9,163 nt of DNA from CAZOGW01 sp964579415. GTDB taxonomy: Bacteria > Actinomycetota > Acidimicrobiia > Spongiisociales > UBA5794. The number at the start of each line of letters is the position of its first letter. Within the stretch, counting starts at the first letter, position 1. The stretch spans positions 1 through 9,163 of the forward strand of contig CAZOGW010000120.1 of the NCBI GenBank assembly GCA_964579415.1. Reading direction: 5' to 3'. Position numbers and translations under genes: made by a program. The notes below the pieces were generated by a model. It saw nothing but the letters and a program-made list of their open reading frames with translations. It had not been told where the DNA came from and searched no databases. This document shows, one piece after another, positions 1-5,931 of the stretch.

Positions 1-312
1 GTGCAGGTGCCAGTCCCAGTCGTCGTGGCGGACCAGTTGGGGAAGTGCCCCGGCATCGGAGAGGAGGGCGTTGACCCGGCCGACGACATCCTCCTCGCTT
101 GCCGAGGTCCAGATGAGGCGCAGTTCCGGTCGCAGCGCCCGGACCGCCGCCAGCTCGTCGGCGTCGTAGGTGCGCGTTCCCGAGTACCGCCAGCGGGAGA
201 CGAAGGTGTCGAGTTCCTCGGCGGTGGTCAGCTTGTCCTCGTCGGAGCCGGCGCTGTTCACCAGGTCGGCGACCGCGGCCAGCGCCGTCTCGGTGTCATG
301 AGCAAAGACCAT
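1..312 (-). CDS. CGNR/ABATE-type transcriptional regulator, N-terminal part (truncated by window edge)
   Basis: The minus-strand frame is open from an ATG at 310-312 to the left edge, giving 104 codons with no stop. It begins MVFAHDTETALAAVADLVNS, continues with the helical stretch TAEELDTFVSRWRYSG, and has an Arg/Leu-rich segment (AVRALRPELRLIW) near residues 60-70. The FAHDTE-x-ALA-x-x-x-x-LVN opening is typical of the ABATE domain that precedes a C-terminal CGNR zinc finger in actinobacterial stress-type regulators. The zinc finger would lie outside the window, so it cannot be checked here. The gene is divergent from an EamA exporter 90 bp away, a common arrangement for such regulators, so control of that exporter is a reasonable inference. 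No clear Shine-Dalgarno precedes the ATG; the transcript may be leaderless or the start may differ. Confidence 0.8.
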   Translation of the reverse strand, partial: MVFAHDTETALAAVADLVNSAGSDEDKLTTAEELDTFVSRWRYSGTRTYDADELAAVRALRPELRLIWTSASEEDVVGRVNALLSDAGALPQLVRHDDWDWHLH

Positions 313-334
313 ATTGACTGCTTACGCCTGGTGA

Positions 335-364
335 GCTACTGTTCAGCAGCGTACAACGTTTGAC
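335..364. promoter_or_regulatory. Divergent control region with two imperfect dyads between regulator and EamA exporter
   Basis: Two inverted repeats lie side by side in the 90-bp divergent gap. The first is GCTACT-GTTC-AGCAGC at 335-350, with 5 of 6 base pairs. The second is GT-AC-AACGTT-TG-AC at 351-364, whose six central bases are a perfect palindrome and whose outer pair also matches. A -35-like TTGACT occurs at 314-319 and again at 360-365 on the plus strand, but no convincing -10 follows either. Their position suggests operators for the divergent CGNR-type regulator. This is inference from symmetry and location only. Confidence 0.35.
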
Positions 365-402
365 TCCTGACATCTAGTCCGGATTCTCCGAAGCGAGGAA
401 CC

Positions 403-1467
403 GTGGAAGACCTGAAGCTGAGACCGGCCGGCACAGATCGGCCGGCGGCCCGCTCCCAGCTCGCCGTGGGCGTATGGCTCGGGATCCTGACCGCCGCAAT
501 GTTCGGCACATCCGGCGTGGTCGCCAAGCCACTGCTGGAGGCGGGCTGGAGCGCCGGCGCCGTGGTCATGGTCCGGCTCGGCGGCGCCTCCCTGGCGCTC
601 ACCGTGCCCGCCGTGGTCATGCTCCGGGGCCGGTGGGGGCTGCTGCGGGCTAACGCCCGGATGCTGGCGCTCTACGGTCTCCTGGCCGTGGCCGGCGCCC
701 AGGTGGGCTACTTCAACGCCGTCTCCCGCCTCACCGTGGGGGTTGCCCTGCTCCTCGAGTTCCTCGGCCTGGTGCTGGTCGTCATCTGGCTGTGGTTGCG
801 CCAGGGGCAGAAGCCACGCTCGTGGACCGTGGTCGGCGTCGTTCTCGCCATCGCCGGCCTGGTGGGCATCCTCGACCTCGGCGGTGGCTCCTCGCTCGAC
901 CCGATCGGTGTCCTCTGGGGTCTCGGCGCCGCGGTCGGCCTCGCCACCTTCTTCGTGATCGCGGCCAAGGGTGACACCGGCCTTCCGCCCATCGTGTTGG
1001 CCTGGGCGGGCATGCTGGTGGGCACCGTGGGCCTGGTGGCGGCAGGAGCCGTAGGGCTGATGCCGGTGCGTTCCGGCTCGGCCACGGTTACGTTCTTCGG
1101 CGCCTCGGCGCACTGGCTGGTCCCGGCGGCGTGGCTGGCGGTGTTCGCCGCGGCGGTGTCCTACGGGACCGGCATCTCCGCCAGCCGCCGACTCGGGTCC
1201 AAACTGTCGTCCTTCCTCGGCCTCACCGAGGTGCTGTTCGCCGTGGCGTTCGCCTGGATGGTGTTGGGAGAGACGCTGGCGCCGTGGCAGTTGATGGGCG
1301 GCTTGCTGATCGTTGCCGGAGTCGCCGCGGTCCGGTACGACGAGGGCCGCCCCGCTCGGCGTCCCGCCATCGGTGGAGGCCCCACGGTTCCCGCCATCGC
1401 CCCGGTGCCGGTGCTGGCCCGCCCGCGCTGGGCCGAGCCGGACGAGGGGACCCTGGACCGCTCCTGA
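403..1467 (+). CDS. EamA-family (DMT superfamily) 10-TM transporter
   Basis: A 354-residue integral membrane protein, probably an exporter of a small metabolite; the substrate cannot be told from sequence. After a short hydrophilic N-terminus (residues 1-18) it shows about ten hydrophobic segments arranged as two EamA repeats, roughly residues 22-157 and 167-311. The first repeat has the typical YFNAVSRLTVGVALLLEF stretch near 103-120. The second ends with LGETLAPWQLMGGLLIVAGVA (288-308), a hallmark of the family. A Pro/Arg-rich tail of about 40 residues follows the last membrane segment and is longer than usual. The GTG start is chosen because GAGGA (395-399) lies just upstream, though the spacing is short (3 bases), and because it keeps the first membrane helix intact. 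It is divergent from a CGNR-type regulator that probably controls it. Confidence 0.9.
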   Translation: MEDLKLRPAGTDRPAARSQLAVGVWLGILTAAMFGTSGVVAKPLLEAGWSAGAVVMVRLGGASLALTVPAVVMLRGRWGLLRANARMLALYGLLAVAGAQVGYFNAVSRLTVGVALLLEFLGLVLVVIWLWLRQGQKPRSWTVVGVVLAIAGLVGILDLGGGSSLDPIGVLWGLGAAVGLATFFVIAAKGDTGLPPIVLAWAGMLVGTVGLVAAGAVGLMPVRSGSATVTFFGASAHWLVPAAWLAVFAAAVSYGTGISASRRLGSKLSSFLGLTEVLFAVAFAWMVLGETLAPWQLMGGLLIVAGVAAVRYDEGRPARRPAIGGGPTVPAIAPVPVLARPRWAEPDEGTLDRS

Positions 1468-1470
1468 CCG

Positions 1471-1508
1471 GCGCGCTCGTGCTGGTGCCTCGCACCGCCG
1501 CGTCGCGC
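1471..1508. terminator. Possible bidirectional hairpin between convergent genes
   Basis: The 41-bp gap between the convergent exporter and PhzF genes holds GGTGC-CTC-GCACC (1484-1496), a perfect 5-bp stem. It is flanked by a second set of complementary arms, GCGCG (1471-1475) and CGCGC (1504-1508). There is no T-tract on either side, so its role as a terminator is only suggested by its position. Confidence 0.3.
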
Positions 1509-2360
1509 TCAGGCCTCGATGTGGCCGGAGACCAGGACGTGGGCGGCGCCGCCCACCCACACCGTGCCCGTGGGGTCGCCGTCGATGTGGACCCGGCCGG
1601 TGCGGCCCAGGCGGGTTCCCTGTGCGGCCACGTACGGTGCGGTGGCGTGGCCGGCCGCCAGCAGCCACTGGGCCAGGGATGCGTTGAGGCTCCCCGTAAC
1701 CGGGTCCTCCATCATCGCTCCCCGCTCGCCGGAAAAGAATGCCCGCACCTCGAAGGCGGTGCTTTCGCCAGCGGGCCGGGGCCCGACCACGCCGATGTCG
1801 AGGCTTCCCTCGCCCCGGAATCGCGAGAAATCCGGTTCCAGGGCGAGCACCGAGGTCGCGTCGGGGAATAGGACGCCCACCCACCCCGGTCCGTTGTCGA
1901 CCCATTCCAGTGCCATCACTTCGGCAGGGCTGACGCCGAGCACGGATAGCACCGTGGAGGCGAAGTCGGAATCGACGGGTCCTCGGCGCACCAGCGGAGG
2001 GGCGGCGAAGGCCAGCAGGTCGCCGTCCCTACGTACCGGGACCAGGCCGGCGCCGCACTCCTGCACCACGACATCACTCCCGGCCGGCAGCCCTCCCGAC
2101 TCGAGCCACGCCCGGCATGACCCCAGCGTGGGATGCCCGGCGAATGGCAACTCCCCGCGCAGGGTGAAGATGCGCACCCGGTAGTCGGCATCGGGCACGG
2201 TCGGTGGGAGCAGGAAGGCGGTCTCGGAGAAGTTCTCCCAACGGGTGATCCGCTCCATGTCCTCGGTGTCTAACCCCTCGGCGTCCACCACCACCGCCAG
2301 GGGGTTTCCCAGGAAGGGTTCATCGGCGAACACGTCGATCTCGAGGAAGGCTCGTCTCAT
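1509..2360 (-). CDS. PhzF-family isomerase/epimerase
   Basis: A 283-residue protein of the PhzF/diaminopimelate-epimerase fold, the usual family length (about 260-300). It opens with the signature DVFADEPFLGNPLAVV (residues 9-24). The conserved N-x-S-E-T-A-F motif is at 43-49, with Glu46 matching the catalytic acid/base of PhzF. The LPFAGHPTLGS segment is at 71-81 and the second-half motif DPVTGSLNASLA is at 219-230. Most members are of unknown substrate, and nothing here points to phenazine synthesis: no other phz-type gene is present. The ATG at 2360 is chosen over an in-frame GTG at 2399 because the family signature starts directly after it. A TATGAT element ends six bases upstream of the ATG and there is no Shine-Dalgarno, which fits a leaderless message. 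It is divergent from the S15 hydrolase and convergent with the EamA gene. Confidence 0.92.
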   Translation of the reverse strand: MRRAFLEIDVFADEPFLGNPLAVVVDAEGLDTEDMERITRWENFSETAFLLPPTVPDADYRVRIFTLRGELPFAGHPTLGSCRAWLESGGLPAGSDVVVQECGAGLVPVRRDGDLLAFAAPPLVRRGPVDSDFASTVLSVLGVSPAEVMALEWVDNGPGWVGVLFPDATSVLALEPDFSRFRGEGSLDIGVVGPRPAGESTAFEVRAFFSGERGAMMEDPVTGSLNASLAQWLLAAGHATAPYVAAQGTRLGRTGRVHIDGDPTGTVWVGGAAHVLVSGHIEA

Positions 2361-2366
2361 GCCGTG

Positions 2367-2372
2367 ATCATA
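2367..2372 (-). promoter_or_regulatory. Probable -10 element for a leaderless PhzF transcript
   Basis: On the minus strand TATGAT (5 of 6 matches to TATAAT) ends exactly six bases before the ATG at 2360. Transcription would then start at or next to the A of the start codon. No recognisable -35 is seen about 17 bases further upstream, and no Shine-Dalgarno exists for this ATG. Leaderless messages are common in Actinobacteria. The call rests on spacing and consensus only. Confidence 0.45.
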
Positions 2373-2387
2373 CGGTGGCCGCGGACA

Positions 2388-2418
2388 GGCGCCGGACACG
2401 GAATTCCGACACGGCGCC
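2388..2418. repeat. Nested palindrome in divergent PhzF/S15 control region
   Basis: Outer arms GGCGCCG (2388-2394) and CGGCGCC (2412-2418) are perfectly complementary. They enclose a perfect 10-bp palindrome, CGGAATTCCG (2399-2408), centred within half a base of the same axis. The element lies between the two divergent genes, about 28 bp from the PhzF start and 115 bp from the S15 start. It could be an operator or a cruciform-forming site; neither is proven. Confidence 0.4.
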
Positions 2419-2533
2419 GCTGCGAATGGCTACGATCGATCGCAGGAGAAGTGGCGCGTGCGCGACGTGCCAGTCGTGTGCTTATGCCGCATTCAGGCGT
2501 CGGGAGACGTCGCGATTTGAGGGAGCTCTGCAG

Positions 2534-4447
2534 ATGAGACGTGCACCGAGGTTGCTCGCCGTCGCCATTCTGGCCGCATTGGTCGGCATGGCGCTGGTAC
2601 CGGCGGCAACCGCCAACAATGACGACGAGTGGATCGTCGTCGAGAATGGGCGGACCCAGCCCGTCTTCGACTACGCGGCCGCCATCCGGGAGGTCGTCTA
2701 TGTCGAAGCGCCGATGGACAGCGACGGGGACGGGGCGAACGACCTGATCGCCATGGACGTCATCCGGCCCGCCGAGACCGAGGACGGCATGAAGGTCCCC
2801 AGCATCATGGAGGCCAGCCCCTACTACGGGCGTAGCTACAACCCCGCTCCGAACGGCACCAAGGGCTTCCCCGGCTGGTGGGACGAGTACTTCGTGCCCC
2901 GCGGCTATGCCATAGTGCAGCCGGAGATGCAGGGCACCGGCCGTTCATTCGGCTGCCCCGTCACCGGCGGCGTCGAGGACACCATCAGCATCAAGGCCGT
3001 CGTCGACTGGCTGCAGGGCAACGCCCCGGGCTACTACTACAACGGGGACCCGGCCGTCGCCGACTGGAGCAGCGGCTTCGTCGGGATGCAGGGTGTCTCC
3101 TACGTGGGGACGCTGCCCAACGCGGTTGCCACCCAGGGCGTGCCCGGGCTGCGCACCGTGGTGCCCATCGCCGCCATCTCGAGCTGGTACAAGTACGTCC
3201 AGGACCAGGGCATCGGCTGGCAGGGCTGGCTGACGATGGGTGGTCGTTACACGGTGTTCCTGGCCAACTACGTGCAGGAAGGCCGTGATCTTCCCGGTGC
3301 GGTGTCACAACCGTTGTGCACTGACCAGATCACCGAGATGGGCAACATCGAGGCGTCCAACGTTCCCGCCCACGACTTCACGCCGTTCTGGCAGGAGCGC
3401 AGCTACATCCCCGACGCCCGTCAGGTCAAGAACCGCACCTCGGTGTTCTTCGTGCACGGCCTCACCGACTTCAACGTCAAGACCATGCACACCGCCGACC
3501 TTTGGGAGGTCATCAACCAGCGCGACATGGCTCGCAAGATCTGGATCCACCGCGGCGCCCACGTCAACCCCACCAGCTTCCGCAACACCGAGTGGGTCGA
3601 GGTGATGCACAAGTGGATGGACTACTGGCTCTACCGGATCAACAACGGTGTCATGGACGAGCCCATGCTCGACATCCAGCGCCCCGACGGGTCATGGGAG
3701 ACCCACGACTCCTGGCCCGACGCCGACGCCGAAGCGGTCGAGCTCCACTTCGGGCCGGCCTCGGCCGACGCGGCGGGGACGTTGAATCTGGCAGCGGCGG
3801 GCGGCGACCCGACGCAGGCGTTCACAGACCTGGTCCAGACACAAGTCAACAAGGTGGGCAACGCCCACGAGGCGCGGCCCAACCGTCTGGTGTACGTCAC
3901 CGAGCCGCTGGAGCAGGACGTGCGCATCTCCGGCACGCCGCAACTCAGCGTGAAGATGGAGACCACCGCCGAGACCGCCCTGCTGTCGGCGATCCTCGTC
4001 GATTACGGGCAGTCGGAGACGGTCACGGTGACCGGCCTCGAGCCGCTCGAGCTCATCGACGTGTCGATGAAGGAATGCGACCTCGAGGACATCGAGAACC
4101 AGACCGGCTGTGCCACTCCGGAGGAAGTGACGGTGGAGATCACGCCGCAGCGGCAACTCGCCCACGGCCACATCGACGCCAAGAACTACAAGGACCTGCG
4201 CTACCCCAGCCCCATCGTGCCCGGCAACGTGTACACGGTGAACTGGAAGACGCTGCCCTCCGACCACATCGTCCCGGCAGGCAACCGGATCGGTATCGTG
4301 ATCACCGGCAACTACACGGCCAACCCGAGCCAGCTGACCCCGACGCGGGACACCGCGGCCTACGGGAGCCAGATCACGGTGCATCTCAACGGCAGCAAAC
4401 TGATCCTCCCCGTCGTGGGCGGCGCCGACGTGCTGCCCTTCGACTGA
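2534..4447 (+). CDS. Secreted S15-family serine hydrolase (Xaa-Pro dipeptidyl-peptidase / CocE-NonD type)
   Basis: A 637-residue alpha/beta hydrolase with a Sec signal peptide: MRR at the N-terminus, a hydrophobic core at about residues 7-22 and an A-T-A cleavage site at 25-27, with no lipobox Cys. The nucleophile is Ser189 in G-V-S-Y-V-G (187-192). The likely acid is Asp312 (HGLTDFNVK) and the base is His343 (HRGAHVNP). The spacings of 123 and 31 residues closely match those of lactococcal PepX (120 and 30). The C-terminal third (about 400-635) is the beta-rich jelly-roll domain of the family. A DxDxDGxxD loop at 62-70 resembles a calcium-binding loop. It probably cleaves peptides, esters or amides outside the cell; peptidase versus esterase cannot be settled. 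The ATG at 2534 is chosen because GAGGGAG (2519-2525) sits 8 bases upstream and the signal peptide starts there; the open frame extends further upstream, to 2375. A TACGAT -10-like box at 2431-2436 is a weak promoter candidate. Confidence 0.9.
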   Translation: MRRAPRLLAVAILAALVGMALVPAATANNDDEWIVVENGRTQPVFDYAAAIREVVYVEAPMDSDGDGANDLIAMDVIRPAETEDGMKVPSIMEASPYYGRSYNPAPNGTKGFPGWWDEYFVPRGYAIVQPEMQGTGRSFGCPVTGGVEDTISIKAVVDWLQGNAPGYYYNGDPAVADWSSGFVGMQGVSYVGTLPNAVATQGVPGLRTVVPIAAISSWYKYVQDQGIGWQGWLTMGGRYTVFLANYVQEGRDLPGAVSQPLCTDQITEMGNIEASNVPAHDFTPFWQERSYIPDARQVKNRTSVFFVHGLTDFNVKTMHTADLWEVINQRDMARKIWIHRGAHVNPTSFRNTEWVEVMHKWMDYWLYRINNGVMDEPMLDIQRPDGSWETHDSWPDADAEAVELHFGPASADAAGTLNLAAAGGDPTQAFTDLVQTQVNKVGNAHEARPNRLVYVTEPLEQDVRISGTPQLSVKMETTAETALLSAILVDYGQSETVTVTGLEPLELIDVSMKECDLEDIENQTGCATPEEVTVEITPQRQLAHGHIDAKNYKDLRYPSPIVPGNVYTVNWKTLPSDHIVPAGNRIGIVITGNYTANPSQLTPTRDTAAYGSQITVHLNGSKLILPVVGGADVLPFD

Positions 4448-4470
4448 CATACTCACCACAGCGACCGTGA

Positions 4471-4504
4471 GGAAGGCCCGCCCCCGCGAGGGGGCGGGCC
4501 TTCC
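4471..4504. terminator. Strong bidirectional hairpin terminator
   Basis: A perfect 15-bp stem has arms 4471-4485 (starting GGAAGGCCCG) and 4490-4504 (ending GGGCCTTCC). Read on the plus strand, it closes with a four-base GCGA loop of the GNRA type. It lies 24 bases after the stop of the S15 hydrolase and 34 bases after the stop of the convergent SRPBCC gene, so it can serve both. There is no T-tract, which is common for GC-rich actinobacterial terminators. Confidence 0.8.
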
Positions 4505-4537
4505 GCCTGGTGCCGGCGAGTGACCAGTGGCTGCCGA

Positions 4538-5020
4538 TCAGGCCAGCAGCTCGTCGAGCCGCTCGTAGCCTTCGCTGATCCCCGACTCCATGCCGCTGGC
4601 GACCATGGCGTCGCGGGCCTCGAAGGATTCGACCAGGGAGGTGGCGACAAGACGGGTACGGCCGCCGCCGATGTCCTCCAGAACCAGCCTCTCCAGGGCG
4701 ACGCCGTCGGGGGCCCCTTCGAAGGTGAAGGTCTGCACGATGAGCCCCTCCGGGCGCACCTCGTGGAAACTCCCGTGGAACCCGTACTCGGTGCCGTCGG
4801 TGTCGGTGTGGACGTAGCGGTAGGAGCCGCCGGTACGGCAGTCGAAGTGGTCGATGCGCATCACCAGCCGCCGCGGCCCCAGCCACTGCGAGATCAGCTC
4901 GGGGTCGGTGTGTGCCCGGAACACGTTCTCCAGCGGGGCTTCGAACTCGCGGACGATGCGCAGCATCGGCACGTCGGGTTCGACGATGATCTCGGTCTCG
5001 TTGTGATGGGTCACGGTCAT
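4538..5020 (-). CDS. SRPBCC/AHSA1-domain protein
   Basis: A 160-residue single-domain protein of the START/Bet v 1-like fold (AHSA1 group). Family features are REFEAPLENVFRAHTDPELISQWLGP (residues 24-49), the D-x-R-x-GGSYRYV segment (60-70) and the long C-terminal helix with GMESGISEGYERLDELL (143-159). Such proteins bind hydrophobic ligands in a deep cavity; the ligand here is unknown. GAGAGGAG (5028-5035) lies seven bases before the ATG. The start overlaps the stop of the ArsR gene by the four bases ATGA, so translation is very likely coupled. ArsR-SRPBCC pairs of this kind are widespread in Actinobacteria and are generally self-regulated. An open frame extends upstream to 5155, but that part overlaps the ArsR gene and has no matching family features. 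Confidence 0.92.
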   Translation of the reverse strand: MTVTHHNETEIIVEPDVPMLRIVREFEAPLENVFRAHTDPELISQWLGPRRLVMRIDHFDCRTGGSYRYVHTDTDGTEYGFHGSFHEVRPEGLIVQTFTFEGAPDGVALERLVLEDIGGGRTRLVATSLVESFEARDAMVASGMESGISEGYERLDELLA

Positions 5021-5400
5021 GTGGTTGCTCCTCTCGGGTCGGCTGGGGGCGGTCCGGCCCGGGGCCGTTCCTCCTGCTCGCTCTCCATGCTCCGCAGTAT
5101 CTCGTCGAGGCGGGAGTAGCGCTCCTCCGCCTGGCGCCGGTAGCGCTCGATCCACTTGGTCATCAGGTCGAAGACCTCCGCCTCGAGATGCACCGGCCGC
5201 CGCTGGGCGTCACGGCTGCGGCTCACCAGGCCGGCGTCCTCGAGCACCTTGAGGTGCTTGGAGACCGCCTGGACGCTGATGGCATAAGGCTCGGCCAGTT
5301 CCAGGACCGTGGCGTCGCCGTCGGTGAGCCGGGCGACGATGTCTCTCCGGGTGGGGTCGCCGAGGGCTGAGAACACTTGTGAGAGCGGGTCCGCCGTCAT
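5017..5400 (-). CDS. ArsR/SmtB-family HTH transcriptional regulator
   Basis: A 127-residue winged-helix regulator. It starts with SQVFSALGDPTRRDIVARL (residues 7-25), has a helix-turn-helix at about 31-58 with recognition helix SVQAVSKHLKVLEDAGLV (42-59), and a wing at about 60-72. It contains no cysteine and lacks the ELCVCDL metal-binding motif, so it is not a classical metal sensor. It belongs to the subgroup paired with SRPBCC proteins. AAGGAG (5406-5411) lies five bases before the ATG. The promoter just upstream carries two identical-spacing inverted repeats, so autorepression is the expected mode. A ligand held by the coupled SRPBCC protein might be the signal, but this is speculation. 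Confidence 0.94.
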   Translation of the reverse strand: MTADPLSQVFSALGDPTRRDIVARLTDGDATVLELAEPYAISVQAVSKHLKVLEDAGLVSRSRDAQRRPVHLEAEVFDLMTKWIERYRRQAEERYSRLDEILRSMESEQEERPRAGPPPADPRGATT

Positions 5401-5421
5401 CCTTGCTCCTTCCCTGGCTCG

Positions 5422-5483
5422 TATTCAACCCTACGGTTGAATAAGCTACCCGAGCAGCAGCCCATTGTCAACCAAAAGGTTGA
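5422..5483 (-). promoter_or_regulatory. ArsR promoter with two operators
   Basis: On the minus strand a -35 TTGACA (5466-5471, perfect consensus) and a -10 TAGCTT (5443-5448, fits TAnnnT) are 17 bp apart. Operator 1 is a perfect 9-bp inverted repeat with a 4-bp spacer, TATTCAACC-CTAC-GGTTGAATA (5422-5443), covering the expected transcription start. Operator 2, TCAACC-AAAA-GGTTGA (5468-5483), overlaps the -35 box. The two centres are 43 bp apart, close to four helical turns, so two regulator dimers would sit on the same face of the DNA and block the promoter. Confidence 0.8.
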
Positions 5484-5643
5484 ATACCGTCCACGAGATG
5501 TCTCGTCCGGTGAAGCGCCGTCGTCGGAATGCGATCGTCAACCCCCGCCACGGGGATGGGTGGTGTCGTCGGTTCCGTCAATGTAAGGAGGAGTCCACAG
5601 CCGAGCCTGTCAGGTCCAGACGCCCGTGCATCCAAGCTGTACC

Positions 5644-5678
5644 GGCTACTGGCTACTGGCTACTGGATACTGAATACC
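5644..5678. repeat. Short tandem heptamer repeat
   Basis: Five consecutive 7-bp units: GGCTACT three times (5644-5664), then the degenerate GGATACT (5665-5671) and GAATACC (5672-5678). The array begins 10 bases beyond the stop of the acyl carrier protein gene, in its 3' flank. The rest of the gap (5484-5643) shows no gene. It holds only a weak hairpin, CCCCG-CCA-CGGGG (5543-5555), and a lone TCAACC half-site (5538-5543) like those of the ArsR operators. The function of the array is unknown. Confidence 0.75.
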
Positions 5679-5688
5679 TGCGGCGGCC

Positions 5689-5931
5689 CTAGGCCAGACC
5701 GGTCCTGGCCTCGAGGGTACGGCGCAGGTCGCCGACGTCGGTGAAGCGGGCGAACTCGTCGCCGGCGAACTGGATGCCGAACTCGGCCTCGAGGGCGAAC
5801 ATCAGGTTGATGTGGGCAACCGAGTCCCAACCCTCGATGTCGGCGGCGGTGGTGCCGTCTTCCAGTGTGATGGTGGGGTCTCCCAGGACCATTCGGAACA
5901 CGTTGGTCATGCGCTCCGTCAGTGTGCCCAT
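5689..5931 (-). CDS. Stand-alone acyl carrier protein
   Basis: An 80-residue acyl carrier protein, the normal family length. The phosphopantetheine site is Ser37 in GWDSVAHINLMFALEAEFGIQF (residues 34-55), with the expected D-S-V core and the acidic second helix. The ATG at 5931 is chosen because GAGGAG (5937-5942) lies five bases upstream; a second ATG at 5910 is possible but less well placed, and an upstream extension to 5988 would lie inside the FkbH gene. The start overlaps the end of the FkbH-like gene by 13 bases, so the two are translationally coupled. The obvious partner is that FkbH protein, which would load its acyl unit onto Ser37. No ketosynthase or other carrier-dependent elongation enzyme is seen in the window, so fatty-acid or polyketide chain growth is not supported here. 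Confidence 0.92.
   Translation of the reverse strand: MGTLTERMTNVFRMVLGDPTITLEDGTTAADIEGWDSVAHINLMFALEAEFGIQFAGDEFARFTDVGDLRRTLEARTGLA

Noticed and set aside
343..1905. A 520-codon open frame on the minus strand antisense to the EamA gene
   Set aside because: The product is Arg/Gly/His-rich and low in complexity with no family motif, while the opposite strand encodes a clear membrane protein and part of a clear PhzF protein. It is an artefact of high GC content.
1509..2360. A phenazine biosynthesis locus
   Set aside because: Only a PhzF-fold protein is present. The family is broad and no other phenazine gene is in the window.
3502..4470. A 322-codon plus-strand open frame inside the S15 gene
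   Set aside because: Its composition is Arg/His/Pro-rich and shows no domain, and it overlaps a gene with an intact catalytic triad and signal peptide.
5017..5400. A metal-sensing ArsR
   Set aside because: The protein has no cysteine and no ELCVCDL-type motif, and its partner is an SRPBCC protein, not a metal transporter or reductase.
5644..5678. A CRISPR array
   Set aside because: The units are 7 bp and contiguous with no spacers, and no cas gene is present.
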